Assembly (NCBI RefSeq): GCF_902167145.1
Contig: NC_050104.1
Location: 104,295,849-104,359,848, forward strand
Direction: 5' to 3'
Origin: Zea mays
Taxonomy: Eukaryota; Streptophyta; Magnoliopsida; Poales; Poaceae
DNA: 64,000 nucleotides
Notes under the pieces: generated by a model
Databases searched by the model: none
What the model was told of the DNA's origin: nothing
What the model saw: only the letters and a program-made list of their open reading frames with translations
Shown here: positions 22,772 to 34,600 of the stretch, one piece after another
How the letters are laid out: every line of letters starts with the position of its first letter
Numbering within the stretch: position 1 is the stretch's first letter
Made by a program: the position numbers and the translations under genes

Positions 22772-25700
22772 CTAACCGTAGAACGGGGCGCGGTGGGGGA
22801 TGCCCTTCCTCCTGGACGGCCGGCACCGGTTGATCGGCGGTGTCCCCGGCGTGATGAGCCCGTTGTTGGACCTGCTGCCCTCGTCGTCGGACCACCGGAT
22901 GCCGCCCGGCCGCTCGAAGCGGCCGAGGTCGAACCCGGCCATCCTCCGTGGCTTCTTGGGGCTGAACGAGTCGTCGGAGCCGGAGCCGCCGTCGTCGCCG
23001 GATCCCTGCCCGCGTTTCGGCCGTATGGCGAACGTCAGGCTCGGGTCCCACTGCATCCCTCCCAGCTGGAAATTAAACCGCGCACGTCGATCGATGAGCT
23101 AGGGGATGAATATACACATATATACATAACTGGTTTATTATTTATCATATATAATATGGTAGTATTCATATAGAAGAAATTACGTTGATTAGCAGAAGGA
23201 AATTTTCATGGCCACAAGAGTAGCTGTCGGCTAAGGAATCGGTGAAGTGAGGCGATGAGGGAGAGAGAGGACGTGTGAAAAAGAGAGAGAGAAAGGGAAC
23301 CTCGCTCCATGATGGAGCGCGTTATTATTATCCGTGGATCTGTCGTCACTGCACTAAGTGCGAACAGGCAGCACAGCAAAACCTCAACAAGTCCTTGTCA
23401 AACTGACGTCGGTTAGCTTCCGCCCTATAGTCATTCTTCAAAGCTTGCAAACTGAACTGGGTTTGTAGATATAAGGGAAAATATATAATCCTGCAGTCTC
23501 TAGATTCACGCATGAATGTATGTATGTACATGGGGCGAAGCCAGAATTTGAGTTTGAGGGGGTAAATCAGGTTGAGGGGGGACTATTAAGAGGTATTTTA
23601 TATTATTTACATGGTGATTAGCTAAAAAAGTAGTAGCTCCTATGGAATTTGGGGAGGATTAGGGGGGACGTTGCCCCCCTGTGCCCCTCCCTGGAATCGC
23701 CCCTGTGTACATACATAGCCCAGCAAACTGAACTACTCCCTCCGTTCCTTAATATATGTCGTCCGTTAGTACAAATTTGAACTATTGGATGACAAATAAA
23801 GAGAAACGGAAGGAGTAATTAATTAGGGTCAGTTTAGACGATTGCTTGTAGAAAATGCAGCTGATGATATATGGCTGTCCGTATAGTGATTCTATGAGAG
23901 ACGGAGCAGCTGCCAAAAAAAAACATCTGCTGAACAGCTGATGTTTTTAGCTAGGAAATAGTTCAGGTATTAATTCTATGACCTAATTAACCCTGACCAC
24001 CAGCCAAAATTAACCACATTTTCTAGGCATAGCGCGCATAAGTGAGAACCCCCCTATTATCTGATCCGAAACTAAATGATCGTCATTTTTCTCATTGTCT
24101 GATCCCATTAAAAATTTGCAAGGATCAACAAAAAACAAGCTTGTTGATAGCTCTATATATACATACCCAAACCACGCAAGCAGCAAATTAAACAAGGTGA
24201 TTGAGTAGAGCATCGATCTATCACTGCCAGAGAGAAGCAGCTAGCACAGCCAACTTCATCCGGCCGGATAGATAACGCACACTCTTTTTCTATTCCTTTC
24301 CAAGTGGGGTAGAAGGGTTAACTGGATAAGAATTCGCGGTCTCCGCTGCAAAAGAAAACGAAAAGGAAGTGCATTCGCGACAGAAGATCGTAAGCATCCT
24401 GATGTATCGAGTCTACCTACTACTCCTCCCCCCCGGGCCCCGAAAGCAGCTTTATCCTAAACTAGAGCAACAGGGGGGGGGGGGGGGGAGAGATAGAGAG
24501 CTTCAATTCAACTCCGTAGAGCGAAAAACTTTATACATATTATTGCCTAGTGCAACAGTTCGTTAGACAAGAGAGATATCAAGGCAAGATTATTTTATTG
24601 CTTGCTGCATTATTAATTTGGGTGAGAACCCGGCCGTTGGTTAATCTTTTTTGTTTTTTTTTGGTTTGCTGTGATTGTGCAGTGGTTTGAGAAGCTTTTA
24701 GATAGGATCCGTAGTCTTGGTATTTAGGATCAGACAAGTCTTGAGTCCGAATTGAATCCTGCAGGCAGACGTATACGCAATTGAACGAGAGACAATTACA
24801 GTCGGCTCCTACTTGTATGCTTGATTGAGACCGACCTGGTGTAGTTTTGTGTGCCAGACTGTCAGGAGAGAAGTAGTGTCGTCGAATTCCCCACATTTTC
24901 CTTTGAACTTAAGTTTTTTTTTGGTTCAAACAAATCGAGCAAATACTGTTGCACGTGCGATGTGATATGAGTGCAATGCAATGGTTTGCTGCATCCTTAA
25001 TAGCAAGAAAAACTACAGGTTAGCTGGTTAGGTGGTGTTAGAACTAAATGGTGTTAGAACTAAATACTGTTGCAATCGATCACCTCAACAAAGATACCAA
25101 ATGTACACCACCCGTGGCCTAGCTCAACTATATATCTTCAAGGAAATGGACTACAGCGGGGAGAGGTATCGCTGTGGACCCATTCAATTTGGCTGCACAC
25201 GTACCAACGCACCCAGATTAAAAGTGCGAATTTAAGTGCAATATTTGAGACATATCCGTAGAATGCCATATCCACAGAAAATAATAATCAGCAACAACAA
25301 CAAGAAGAAGAATAGACTTACCATGCAAGTTTTCCCCACCATATCACTCTCGAGAATTTCTTGCGATATCCAAAAATTTCTCGAGAGAATAAACCAGCTC
25401 AATTCTTGTCGAGAGAGAAAGAGTTGGCAACCGGGGCCAAAAATGTGATCGCGTCAAACTGCCGCGCGCCCCTTTTTGCTCGATCGATCGATCGATCGAG
25501 TGTGTCTTGATTAGTTAATTAGTTCGTAGCTAATATATATGGCTTTTGTGCTATGAGAAAGACATCTTGCCAGCAGCAGCACTTATTAATGTAGTATCAA
25601 AATAGCCTTTGTGCTATATATGAGAAGGAGTGGCATGCCGTAGAATGTTTTTTTCCCTTAATTAATTAGGACCCGATGCGTGTGCTTGATTAGGCTAGCT

Positions 25701-26487
25701 AGAGCTTGGCAGGCAGGCAATCCGCTCTCTAGTTGCCTCCACAATTCCCTTCTCCGCTTCCGCGGTAGGATTCGTCTGCTTTCCGATCCGCCCCCCTTGT
25801 TGCTTGGTGGTGGCTAGTGGTGGCGCTGGCCCGTACCCAGCCTCAGACAAAAAATGCGGCCACTATAGCTCTCGTAGAGAGAGAAAGAGAGAGAGGGAGA
25901 GGGGAACAAAAAAACAAGAAGAAGAAGAAGAAGAAATAGATGAGTAAACAGAAGAGGAACCTTGCATCCGAGGGAGCAGAAGCGGAAGGAGTCCGGGAGG
26001 CTCCGGCAGCAGATCTGGCAGGTGTTGGTGACGCCCTTGCCGGGCCTGGCCTGCGGGCGGCCGTTGAGGAACACGATCTTGGCGCTGTTGATCACGTACG
26101 TCTGCACGTGGGAGATGTCGATCAGCTTCCCCACCTCCGACACCCGGATCACGTTGTGGTACGACGACCGACGTATCTGCATGCCAGCATGCGCCGACTA
26201 GAACTATTATATACATGCCAAGCCAAGAATGAAGAAGGCAATCAATCGCTCGCCGCCGCGCTGACCTGGACGACGTGGTGGTCTCGGTGCGCCGGCAGGC
26301 AGTAGGCGCAGAGGGCGTCGCCCGTGCAGCAGCCGAGGCAGAAGAGGTTGCACTCGTTCTTGCTCAGCTCCGGGTGCAGCCGGCACGGCACGAAGAAGCT
26401 CGTGCCCAGCAGCGGCCGCAGCCACGCCGGGCCCAGGTCCTCCTCCGACCGCACCGCCGGGCTCCTCGGGCTCGCCACGCTCACCAT
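22772..26487 (-). CDS. PLATZ zinc-binding transcription factor; coding exons 26487-26266, 26176-25961, 23065-22772 (243 aa)
   Basis: PLATZ proteins are plant-specific nuclear, zinc-dependent DNA-binding regulators that favour A/T-rich sites. Exon 1 (74 aa) has [14 protein letters not shown] and the zinc pattern CX2H-X11-CX2C...CX2C-X3-HX2H. Exon 2 (72 aa) starts [15 protein letters not shown], continues [15 protein letters not shown] and ends with CX2C-X10-CX3C ([19 protein letters not shown]). Exon 3 (97 aa) is the variable tail with a basic patch SPKKPRR, a likely nuclear signal. Introns are GT-AG: 26265-26177 (89 bp) and 25960-23066 (2895 bp). I chose the ATG at 26487 because it gives the usual short N-terminus. 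An ATG 12 bases upstream is in frame, but the CAG between them could be a splice acceptor of a 5' UTR intron. No disruption is seen. The exact family member cannot be told by eye. Confidence 0.92.
23529..23705. mobile_element. hAT-like MITE in the PLATZ second intron
   Basis: A 177-bp element with ends TGGGGCGAAGCCAG and, inverted, CAGGGGCGATTCCAG. The 'GGGGCG..CCAG' end is typical of small non-autonomous hAT-like grass elements. Flanks are ATGTACA/TGTACAT-rich, so the target duplication cannot be read unambiguously. Confidence 0.6.
23736..23815. mobile_element. Stowaway MITE in the PLATZ second intron
   Basis: An 80-bp element with inverted ends CTCCCTCCGTTCC and GAAACGGAAGGAG, flanked on both sides by TA (23734-23735, 23816-23817). 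This is the Tc1/Mariner-type Stowaway signature. Confidence 0.8.
24473..24488 (+). repeat. run of 16 guanines in the PLATZ intron
   Basis: Uninterrupted G16 on the plus strand, hence C16 in the transcribed pre-mRNA. It lies close to a CCCCCCC tract at 24427-24433. Confidence 0.9.
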
Positions 26488-28116
26488 CACCTGCCGCACG
26501 CACGTACCATACCACCGAATTATAATCCATCAGTCACCAATCACACACCATCATATCATGCGCCGTCTCCTCCAAATCAAGCATCGATTGCAAAGGCGAT
26601 CGACGACGTACACCAAGAGAATTCTGCTTTACCATTTGTACAGCAGGTTCCTCCAGAGCTACAGCAGCAGCTGACATATATATATATTTCCCTCAGTCGT
26701 CTTTGCACCGACGACGACGACTCAGCCCCGCCCTGCAGACCAGGCTGCACAAGGCATCCTCGCTCCAAGGGGAGACTGAACTGAAGAGAGACGAAGCAAG
26801 GAGGAAGCAGGAAGACGAATGCACCAAGCTGATGTGTGATGGAATCGAAGCAACAGGAGGAGGAGGGGGGCCCCGGCCAGCCCGAGCGGTTAATAGCAGC
26901 AGCAGCAGTAGTATCAACCGATTTACTATTTATCTACCGTCCCAACAGCCGGCCGTTGCCTGCTTCAATCACAGGGCAGCAGGACGCAGGAGGCCAGAGC
27001 GGGACGGGGGAGAAAGGAAGGAAAGGAAGGAAGAAGACTAGAAGAGTTGAGCGGCCGGAACCGGAACCCGATCGATAAGGGAGGAGAGGACGACGACGGC
27101 TGCGCACGGGGAGGTGGTGAGGCCAGCGAGTGGACGGATGATTCGCCGCCTCGGTCGATCGATCGGGGCCTTCTGGAAATCCAAGAATTTTCTCGGCGGC
27201 GTCGTCGTCGTCGTTGTCCCAAAGTATATATCGCGCCGCGCAGCACTCAGAGCTAGCTAGCTAGCAGGGCCGTAGCGAAAGCGAAAATTATTATTGTTAT
27301 TTTATATGTACACGTATATAGCGATATTATATATATATATATATAAATATCTCCTCGCTCCCCTCTTTTTCCTTGACACAGCGCGGAGAGAGAGATGGGA
27401 TGGGAAGAAAGAAAAATGCGGACGGAACGGAACGGAACGGTGGCCGCCGATGCGACGCGATGCAAGGCGGTTTGGCTCGCTCGCGCCGGAGACGTGTCGA
27501 CGGCTCCTTCCTGCGACAGCAGCTAGAAGCTCCAGAAAAAAAAAAAAGAAGGAAATATCCTTTGCTAGCTCCACGCCCGCCCGCCCGCCCATCCTTTGAC
27601 GTAATTGCTGAAATTCTCCATCCGACGATTCCATTTCGTTTCGTCATAAATGAATGAAACTATTCCCCAGCGACCAGACACACACAAATTCAAAAATCCT
27701 TGTTGTATATGTACACAGAAAAAGGAATATACATATAATGAAACGGAGGAGAAAAAAAAAAGGAAGAGAAGAGAGGATTCCCACGCCGAGCAATACAGAC
27801 CGCGCGTCCGATAGAGACTGTATCTTGTGCTTTTTTCCCCCTTTGTCACGGACATGCGTTCGGATAATCTCTTGCGGTTTATTTATTAATCTCCACGATA
27901 ATGACACCGTCTGCGCGCTTGCGCAACACCACCGCCTTGGGCCCCAAGTACCGTCCCGTTCGTCAAGTGGATGGACGGATGGATGTGTGGTAATAAATAA
28001 CCGTGCCGATTTGGCTAAGCTATATTTCTTACACGTACTACTACTCGGCACAGGTGTACCGTCACGTACAGGGTAACGTGATTAGGACTATAGTCTATAC
28101 GCCATGACGGCTGTAT
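26488..28116 (-). other. upstream region of the PLATZ gene (5' UTR and promoter expected)
   Basis: No separate gene recognised. An (AT)n/TATAAATA stretch at about 27326-27350 precedes the gene on the minus strand and could include its core promoter. GA-rich and CT-rich tracts common in plant 5' regions lie between it and the coding start. A 5' UTR intron is possible given the CAG just before the start codon. Confidence 0.4.
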
Positions 28117-28317
28117 GGCCCTGTTTGGCACAGCTTATTTTCAGCTTCTTTACAAATTTAAGCCGAAGTTCTGCCAAACAGACAGCTTCTGTAGCAGCTT
28201 ATCAGTTCAGCTGCTTCTCAAAATGAACTAAAAGCAGTCAACAAGCAGAAGCTGCTTTTTACCAGCTTATCAGATAAGCTGTTTTTTCAACAAGCAGCAG
28301 CTGTACCAAACAGTGCC
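28117..28317. mobile_element. MITE with ends GGCCCTGTTTGGCACAGCTT
   Basis: A 201-bp element. The left end GGCCCTGTTTGGCACAGCTT pairs with the right end (read inward GGCACTGTTTGGTACAGCTG). Inside there are further AGCTTCT/AGAAGCT complementarities that would fold into a hairpin. TAT flanks both ends (28114-28116 and 28318-28320), suggesting a 3-bp duplication as in PIF/Harbinger-type elements. Confidence 0.7.
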
Positions 28318-28741
28318 TATATGGCTCACACCGTTCCGATTTCCGCAGCATGTTTATGTCATGATAGCTATTCTATTCAAAGGGGGAGAAAAAAAATCTT
28401 TGGCTCACACCGTTCTGATTTTAGATCAATTAGAATTTACTTTTTAAATTGCAGATATAAACTTATCTCAAATTTATAGAGTGGAATATGAAAAAAATTA
28501 ATTTTATTTATCAGCGGAATACGTTTCTACTCTACAAATTATAAGACATATTTCGGTTCACTCTTATATCTATAATAAATGTAGCACAGCAATATCTCCC
28601 ACGTATTGCTAATAATAAAAAAATATTCAAACGCGCGCGACGTGTTAAGGATGATGCACAATTCTATATGGCCCGAATTGCTGTTTTTTTTGTGTGTGTT
28701 ATATTATCGATTGTACGGGTTTTTTTTCCACGGCCAGAGCT

Positions 28742-28819
28742 GATTTGGTGGATATGAATCACGAGGGGATCCATGTGCGAGGAATCTCCTTTCTAATCGT
28801 GATCCATATCCACCAAATT
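28742..28819. repeat. short inverted repeat, 22-bp arms
   Basis: Arms 28743-28764 and 28798-28819 (ATTTGGTGGATATGAATCAC and its inverse) differ at one position and enclose 33 bases. It could be a very small MITE or a stem-loop. No duplication was identified at the ends. Confidence 0.6.
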
Positions 28820-29066
28820 AACCATCACGCTGTGCCAATTTCCACAACATGTTTATGTCATGTTACTAGCGATGCACATTATTTGTACATGCTCCAAGAT
28901 GCATTCACAAGAATTTCAGCTTCTTCCTTATTTTTTTCTTGTGACGATTTTTCTTTTTTTTTCTTTTCTGGCATGAGAATTTGCGTTGTAGCCGGCCTTG
29001 TGCCATTCTGTAGTCGAATATGTACCAATCTGTACCGTAGATATATAAACGCAGACCACCCTGTTG

Positions 29067-29079
29067 AAGATGGGTCGGT
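29067..29079. repeat. target-site duplication of the LINE, left copy
   Basis: AAGATGGGTCGGT, identical to the copy at 35311-35323. Its first As merge with the poly(A) tail at the other end, so the true length may be 11-13 bp. Confidence 0.9.
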
Positions 29080-29099
29080 AGCCCCTGCGGTGGGCAGAC

Positions 29100-31607
29100 G
29101 TGGTGGAGGAGGGGGAGATCTCTCCGCCGTGCGCCCCCGCCTCGTACCGGGGCGCCCTGCTTTGCGCTCCTGCCAAGAACGACCGGGGGGCCGGGACTTC
29201 CGCGGCGCAGAGTCGCTCCTCATCTCCAGCTGCGGCGCCTAGGCTACGCTCCATCGTCGTCCGTCCTCGTGAGCCGACCCGGTCGCGCTCCGCTGCGCGC
29301 CGCGAGATGCGTCGTCCAAGCGCGGCTGCTCCACGTGGGCACCGTCGCCGCGGCCGTGTCTCCCCTCCTGACCACGATGGTTGGCGGCGCGTGCTGCCAC
29401 AGCAGCGTTGTTCTCCTCCAGCGTGGCCTGGCGGCTCCTCCGCCGCGGTCCGTTCGGCGCGCCCGCCCGCGTGCCTCGAGGGTAAGTGCCTGAACTGCCT
29501 TTCCTCCTCCCACCGCGTCGCCACCTGCCGACTTCCGCCTCGCTGCCTCCACTGTCGTGGGTTCCGTCACCTGGCTCGGGACTGCAAGAGGCCGCGCAGG
29601 GCGTCCGGCGCCGGCGCCGGGCTGGCGGGGGCTGGGGCGCCGCGGAGGTTTGTGCACGCTCGTCGGGAGGGTTCTTCCACCCCCTGTGGCTCCAACGCGA
29701 AGGGCTTCACTCCTCCTTCGTCACCTAACCTCCCTCACCGGGTGGCCGACGGTAGTGCGGCCACGGGCCTGCTGCCCGGCCACCATCTGCTGCGCCCCTC
29801 CGTGGCGGTGTGCTTCATCGACCGTAGCGACGACATATCTGGCGAGGAGGACTCTCTGGCCACCTCTCTGCTGGTGCGCGCTGGGAACGGGCGGCGGGAC
29901 ATCCCCATCGCCGAGGCGCGGCGGGCCTTCTTGGCGTTGCCCGGGGTGCGCGCGGGCGACTTCGAGCTCAGACCTTCCCACCCCGACAACTTCCTCCTTC
30001 TCCCTGCTTCGGCGGGTGTCCGCGACCTGCTGCTCGGTGCCCGTCCTGTGGTGGTGCATGGTACCACGCTGGTACTCCATCCATGGACGCGGCTCGCGCA
30101 CGCAACTCGCGTCGAGTTGTTCTTCAAGGTGAAGCTGGAGATCGTGGGGATCCCTCCCCACGCGTGGTCGCGTGACACCGCCTCCAAGATCCTGGCTCCG
30201 GCGTGCTGGATCGAGAAGGTGGACGCGGCGTCGGCCGACAAGACGGACCAGTCGTTCTTCGGCGTCACTGCCTGGACGAACGACCCCAGCGCCATCCCCC
30301 GTTCTGTTTCGCTGCTCATCGCAGAGAACGAGCTGCGGGTGGTGCATTCTGACGAGGTCTTGCATCTCATTTTCGACCACCTGCCCTCGTATCTGAGGAA
30401 GAAGGTGACGCTCAAGTACGGTGTTATGGTCCACCTGCGGGAGGTGGAGGACCTCGCTCCATGCTCATCTTCGTCATCTTCGTCGCCCTCTCCGTCGAGC
30501 TCTGACGACGACAGCGGTCTCGGGGAGAACCCCGGCCGGCGTTTTCTCTCCTCCGGTCGCGGTTGGGGCTCTCGACGTTGGCGCTTTCCCTGCAGTCGTG
30601 GAGTGCCGGACGGTGGTTCGGCGTCCGGCGGTGCCGGCCCGCCGGCCAACGGCGGCGTGGGCGAGAACGCTGGCGGGGCTCGTGAGCTGTCCGCGTCTGG
30701 GGAGCTGGCGGGGCAGGGGTCAAAGGCTGTCGCCCTGTCCTCGGACCAACCGGTCGTGGGGGCATCCCGTGATGGTCCTTGTTTCCCTTCTGGTGATTCA
30801 TGGGAGGCTGTGTTCCTCGAAAGTTTGGTCTCCCATTCTCCTTCCGGTTTGTCTACGCTGGAATCCGGGGCTGCCCTACTGCTCGACCCCATGCTGGATG
30901 AAGCTGGTCAGAGGCACGTGACCGCGCTTCCGGTGTGCCTTCCTGAGACTGTTGACGTGCCGGACAGGGATGCGTCCCACGAGTTGTCGCCTTCTCTCGG
31001 GGAGCCGTTGGCCTCCTCGCTCGAGCCGTGCACAGGCGTTGATACTTTGGTCCTAGGGCCGACGTCGGCTGCTGGCCTCGTGGGGGAGGCTGCTGGCGTG
31101 TCCGTGGACGTGGGCGTCGGAGGTGGGGCGGTCTCTTCTGGAGCCCGTCCCGCGTCTGAAACCAGGCCTGCGGACCTGGGTGGCGCACCGGCTCAGGAGT
31201 GCGCGCTGCGCTCGTTCATCGACTCGATCCAGGCCACGCCGCGTCCGCTGCTTGGCGCGCCGCCTTTGGTGGCCCCGGCCACGATAGTTGTCACGGGCAG
31301 GGGGCAGCCCATCCTTCCCCCGCGGAGCAGGCGCATCGCCGCTCAGCAGCTGGCTGGGGTACCGGTCTACAAGCGTGGCAAAGTTCTTCTCATGCGGAAG
31401 TTTGGTATTCTCAAAGACGGGGCACCAGTGACCGCCGTGGCCAAGGATCTGTACGACAGCTTGTACCGGTCCAAGCTGAAACCGGAGCACATCAATGCCA
31501 TTCGTGAGTTGTTTCCCGACCGCGGGTCCGGCACCAGCACTTGGCCTGGGGACGTCGTCGACGCTTGCTCCGAGGACGGGGCACCGACGCTGGAGGACGC
31601 GGTGTGA
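29100..31607 (+). CDS. LINE ORF1, zinc-knuckle RNA-binding protein (835 codons open)
   Basis: ORF1 proteins of plant L1 elements bind the element RNA. The frame is open from the 5' end of the element with no ATG until residue 70 (29307), so translation starts there, at a non-ATG codon, or the 5' end is truncated. Two zinc knuckles CX2CX4HX4C lie side by side near residues 128-160 (CLNCLSSSHRVATC and CLHCRGFRHLARDC), an unusual N-terminal placement. A DUF4283-like region follows (ELFFKVKLEIVGIPPHAWS ... VMVHLREVED, about 340-450). The second half is low-complexity Gly/Ser/Ala/Pro. The frame is intact to TGA at 31607 and strongly GC-rich at third positions. Confidence 0.85.
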   Translation: MVEEGEISPPCAPASYRGALLCAPAKNDRGAGTSAAQSRSSSPAAAPRLRSIVVRPREPTRSRSAARREMRRPSAAAPRGHRRRGRVSPPDHDGWRRVLPQQRCSPPAWPGGSSAAVRSARPPACLEGKCLNCLSSSHRVATCRLPPRCLHCRGFRHLARDCKRPRRASGAGAGLAGAGAPRRFVHARREGSSTPCGSNAKGFTPPSSPNLPHRVADGSAATGLLPGHHLLRPSVAVCFIDRSDDISGEEDSLATSLLVRAGNGRRDIPIAEARRAFLALPGVRAGDFELRPSHPDNFLLLPASAGVRDLLLGARPVVVHGTTLVLHPWTRLAHATRVELFFKVKLEIVGIPPHAWSRDTASKILAPACWIEKVDAASADKTDQSFFGVTAWTNDPSAIPRSVSLLIAENELRVVHSDEVLHLIFDHLPSYLRKKVTLKYGVMVHLREVEDLAPCSSSSSSSPSPSSSDDDSGLGENPGRRFLSSGRGWGSRRWRFPCSRGVPDGGSASGGAGPPANGGVGENAGGARELSASGELAGQGSKAVALSSDQPVVGASRDGPCFPSGDSWEAVFLESLVSHSPSGLSTLESGAALLLDPMLDEAGQRHVTALPVCLPETVDVPDRDASHELSPSLGEPLASSLEPCTGVDTLVLGPTSAAGLVGEAAGVSVDVGVGGGAVSSGARPASETRPADLGGAPAQECALRSFIDSIQATPRPLLGAPPLVAPATIVVTGRGQPILPPRSRRIAAQQLAGVPVYKRGKVLLMRKFGILKDGAPVTAVAKDLYDSLYRSKLKPEHINAIRELFPDRGSGTSTWPGDVVDACSEDGAPTLEDAV

Positions 31608-31643
31608 AGCTCGGCCACCTGCTCGTCGTTGTTGCTCGCCTTC

Positions 31644-34600
31644 ATGGATAACATCAAGATCCTGTCCTGGAATGTGCGCGGGCTGGGGGCTCGTGCCAGA
31701 CGCAGTGTTGTTCGCACACTCGTAGACGACGTGGTTGCCGACGTTGTGTGTATCCAGGAGTCGAAACTGAGTACCGTCACTCGTGACGTTGTAATCGCAA
31801 TGCTTGGTTTGCGTTTTTCGGATTTTGCCTGCGTCCCCGCGAATGGCTCCAGGGGCGGGTTGCTCGTCGCGGTTCGTGGGCCAGACATCTCCATCGCCGA
31901 CGTGCTAGCCGGTTCCTACTCGGTTTCCGTCAAGCTCTCGGGCCCTAGGATTGGGGATCCTTGGTGGCTATCCACGGTGTACGGACCACAAGGGGTAGCC
32001 GAGAAAGAGCTGTTCCTGGAGGAGGTCGCCGCGGCGCGTGACGCCTGCGAAGGGCCTTGGGTCGTCATGGGTGACTTCAATCTCATTCTTGACGAGACTG
32101 ACAAGAGCAACGGCAGGGTTAACCGACGGCTCATGCAGGAGTTTCGGCATTGCGTCAGTGATTTGGAGCTCCAGGACTTGCATTTGCACGGAAGGTTGTT
32201 CACTTGGAGCAACGAGAGGGAGTCTCCCACGCTGATTCGCCTGGATAGGGCATTGGTTTCGCTCGATTGGGATGAGCGCTTTCCAGATTCCTTCCTCCAA
32301 GCACTCTCCTCAGATACCTCGGATCACTGCCCGCTTCTGCTCCACACAAACAGAGATGTTGGTCGCGGGGGCAAACCGCGGTTCTACTTCGAGAGCTTTT
32401 GGCCCAAACTCGACGGCTTTGAGGACGCGCTTCGGCGCGGGTGGCAATGCAACGACCCCGTCGCCGATCCGTACAACCGGCTTGATCAGCTCTTCCGCAA
32501 TCTAGTTCGAGCTCTACATAGTTGGTCGGCCAAGAATGTTGGTACTGTTAGAGATCAGCTGCTAATGGCCCGGGAGGTGATATTGAGACTCGAACGGGCA
32601 CAAGACTCGCGGCTGCTCTCCCCGGCAGAAGCGCGTCTCCGTGCTGACATCAAGCTAAAATGCTTGGGCCTGTCCTCGCTCGAGCGCACCATCGCGCGGC
32701 TGCGATCAAGGGTACGCCAGCTCTCTGACGGCGACGCGAACACCAAGTTCTTTCACACGGTGGCGAGAGGGAAGAAGAAGAGCCTGGCCCTCCATGAACT
32801 GCGTTCTGAGGGTCAAACCGCCGTGTCCCATGACGACATGTCCTCCATGTTGTACCAGTTCTTCGACCAGATCTTTGGCACTGCAGCAGTTCGGGAGCGG
32901 GCGATCGACTTGGAGACCTTAGGCCTATGCCCCATCGACCTCGCCGCTCTCCACGAACCGTTCTCGGAGGCGGAGGTTTTAGCGGCCATTGGGCAGCTCC
33001 CTACCGACCGCGCCCCGGGCCCTGACGGATTCACAGGTGCGTTCTACAAGGCCGCCTGGAATACCATCAAAGCTGATGTCCTCGCGGCGCTGAACTCCTT
33101 CCACTCTGGTCGCGGACGGGGGTTCGAGAAGCTGAACAATGGCTTAATAGTCCTGCTGCCGAAGAAGCCGGACGCGGTGACTCCCGGTGATTTTCGTCCT
33201 ATTGCCATGGTGCACAGCTTTGGCAAGCTTGTGTCCAAGATCCTAGCTTTGAGGCTCGCACCTTTTATGTCGTGCCTCGTTTCCACAAATCAAACCGCCT
33301 TCGTGCGTAAGAGATCGATCCTCGACAGCTACAAGTATGTGCAGTGCGCCGCTGCGGTTTTTCGCAGGAGGAAAATACCGAAGCTCCTCCTCAAACTGGA
33401 CATCTCCAAGGCGTTCGACTCCCTCGCTTGGAGTTTCTTGCTTGAGGTCCTGCTGAAGCTCGGCTTCAGTACCCGTTGGTGCAATTGGATTTCAGTCTTG
33501 TTGTCTACAGCTTCATCCAGGATACTGCTAAATGGCGTTCCTGGGGCACCGATCACACATCGCAGAGGGGTGCGCCAGGGGGATGCCCTCTCTCCACTTC
33601 TCTTCATCATCGCCATGGAGGTTCTTAACAAGCTATTCTGCAAGGCGGACGATGCTGGGATCCTTAGACCACTTGGTCCGTCAGCTATCAAATCCAGATG
33701 CAGCTTCTATGCAGATGACGTGATCTTATTCATGGAACCAGTCGTGGAAGAAGTCGAAGCCATCAAGAGCCTCCTGCTGCTATTTGGAGATTCCGCTGGC
33801 CTGAAGATCAATCTGGCCAAGTGCTCTGTGTCTCCTTTGTCAGGCCGTGAGACTGATCTCACCGGCGTTGTGTGCTCCTTGGGTTGCAAGATCGTCGAGC
33901 TGCCTGTCACTTACTTGGGCCTGCCGTTGCATTCGGGGGCCATCCCCAAGAATAAAGTACAAGGACTCGTGGACAAGGTGGCGGCCAGACTGCCAGCGTG
34001 GCGAGGATTGATGATGTCCCGTGGTGGTCGCCTTGTGTGGATTAAATCAGTCATGACGGCGGTGCCGATCTACGCGATGATGGCCAACGGTATTCCAACT
34101 TGGGCGCGAGAGGAGATTGAGGCCTGCTGCAGACGCTTCTTGTGGGCGGGCGCGGACGCTTCTGTACGCGGCAAATGCGCCGTGGCCTGGCCCGTGGTCG
34201 CACGACCGTATGAGTTCGGCGGCCTTGGAGTATTGGATTTGCGCCTCATGGGCTTGGCTCTTCAGGTTCGATGGCTTTGGCTTCAACGCAATCCCGCAGA
34301 CGATGGCCGGGCCTGGGCGGAGCTACCTCTGAAGGTCGCCCCAGAAGTCCGGTGCCTGTTCCATGCGTCTGCGAACTTTGAGGTCGGCAACGGGCAGCGG
34401 ACGTTGTTCTGGAAGGACAGGTGGGTCGCCGGTTCGTCGGTCGAAGACATCGCTCCTGCGCTGATTGGCCTCGTGGCCAAACGGACAAGATCGTCACAGT
34501 CCGTAGTCGTGGCCTTGCAAGGGAATCAATGGATCAGAGAACTGAGGGGAGGATTTTCGGTTCAGGCGATCTCTCAATACCTGAAGCTGTGGGACGCTGT

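Noticed and set aside
29735..30892. 385-codon minus-strand frame over LINE ORF1
   Set aside because: Compositional shadow of a GC-rich ORF. The plus strand has zinc knuckles and joins ORF2.
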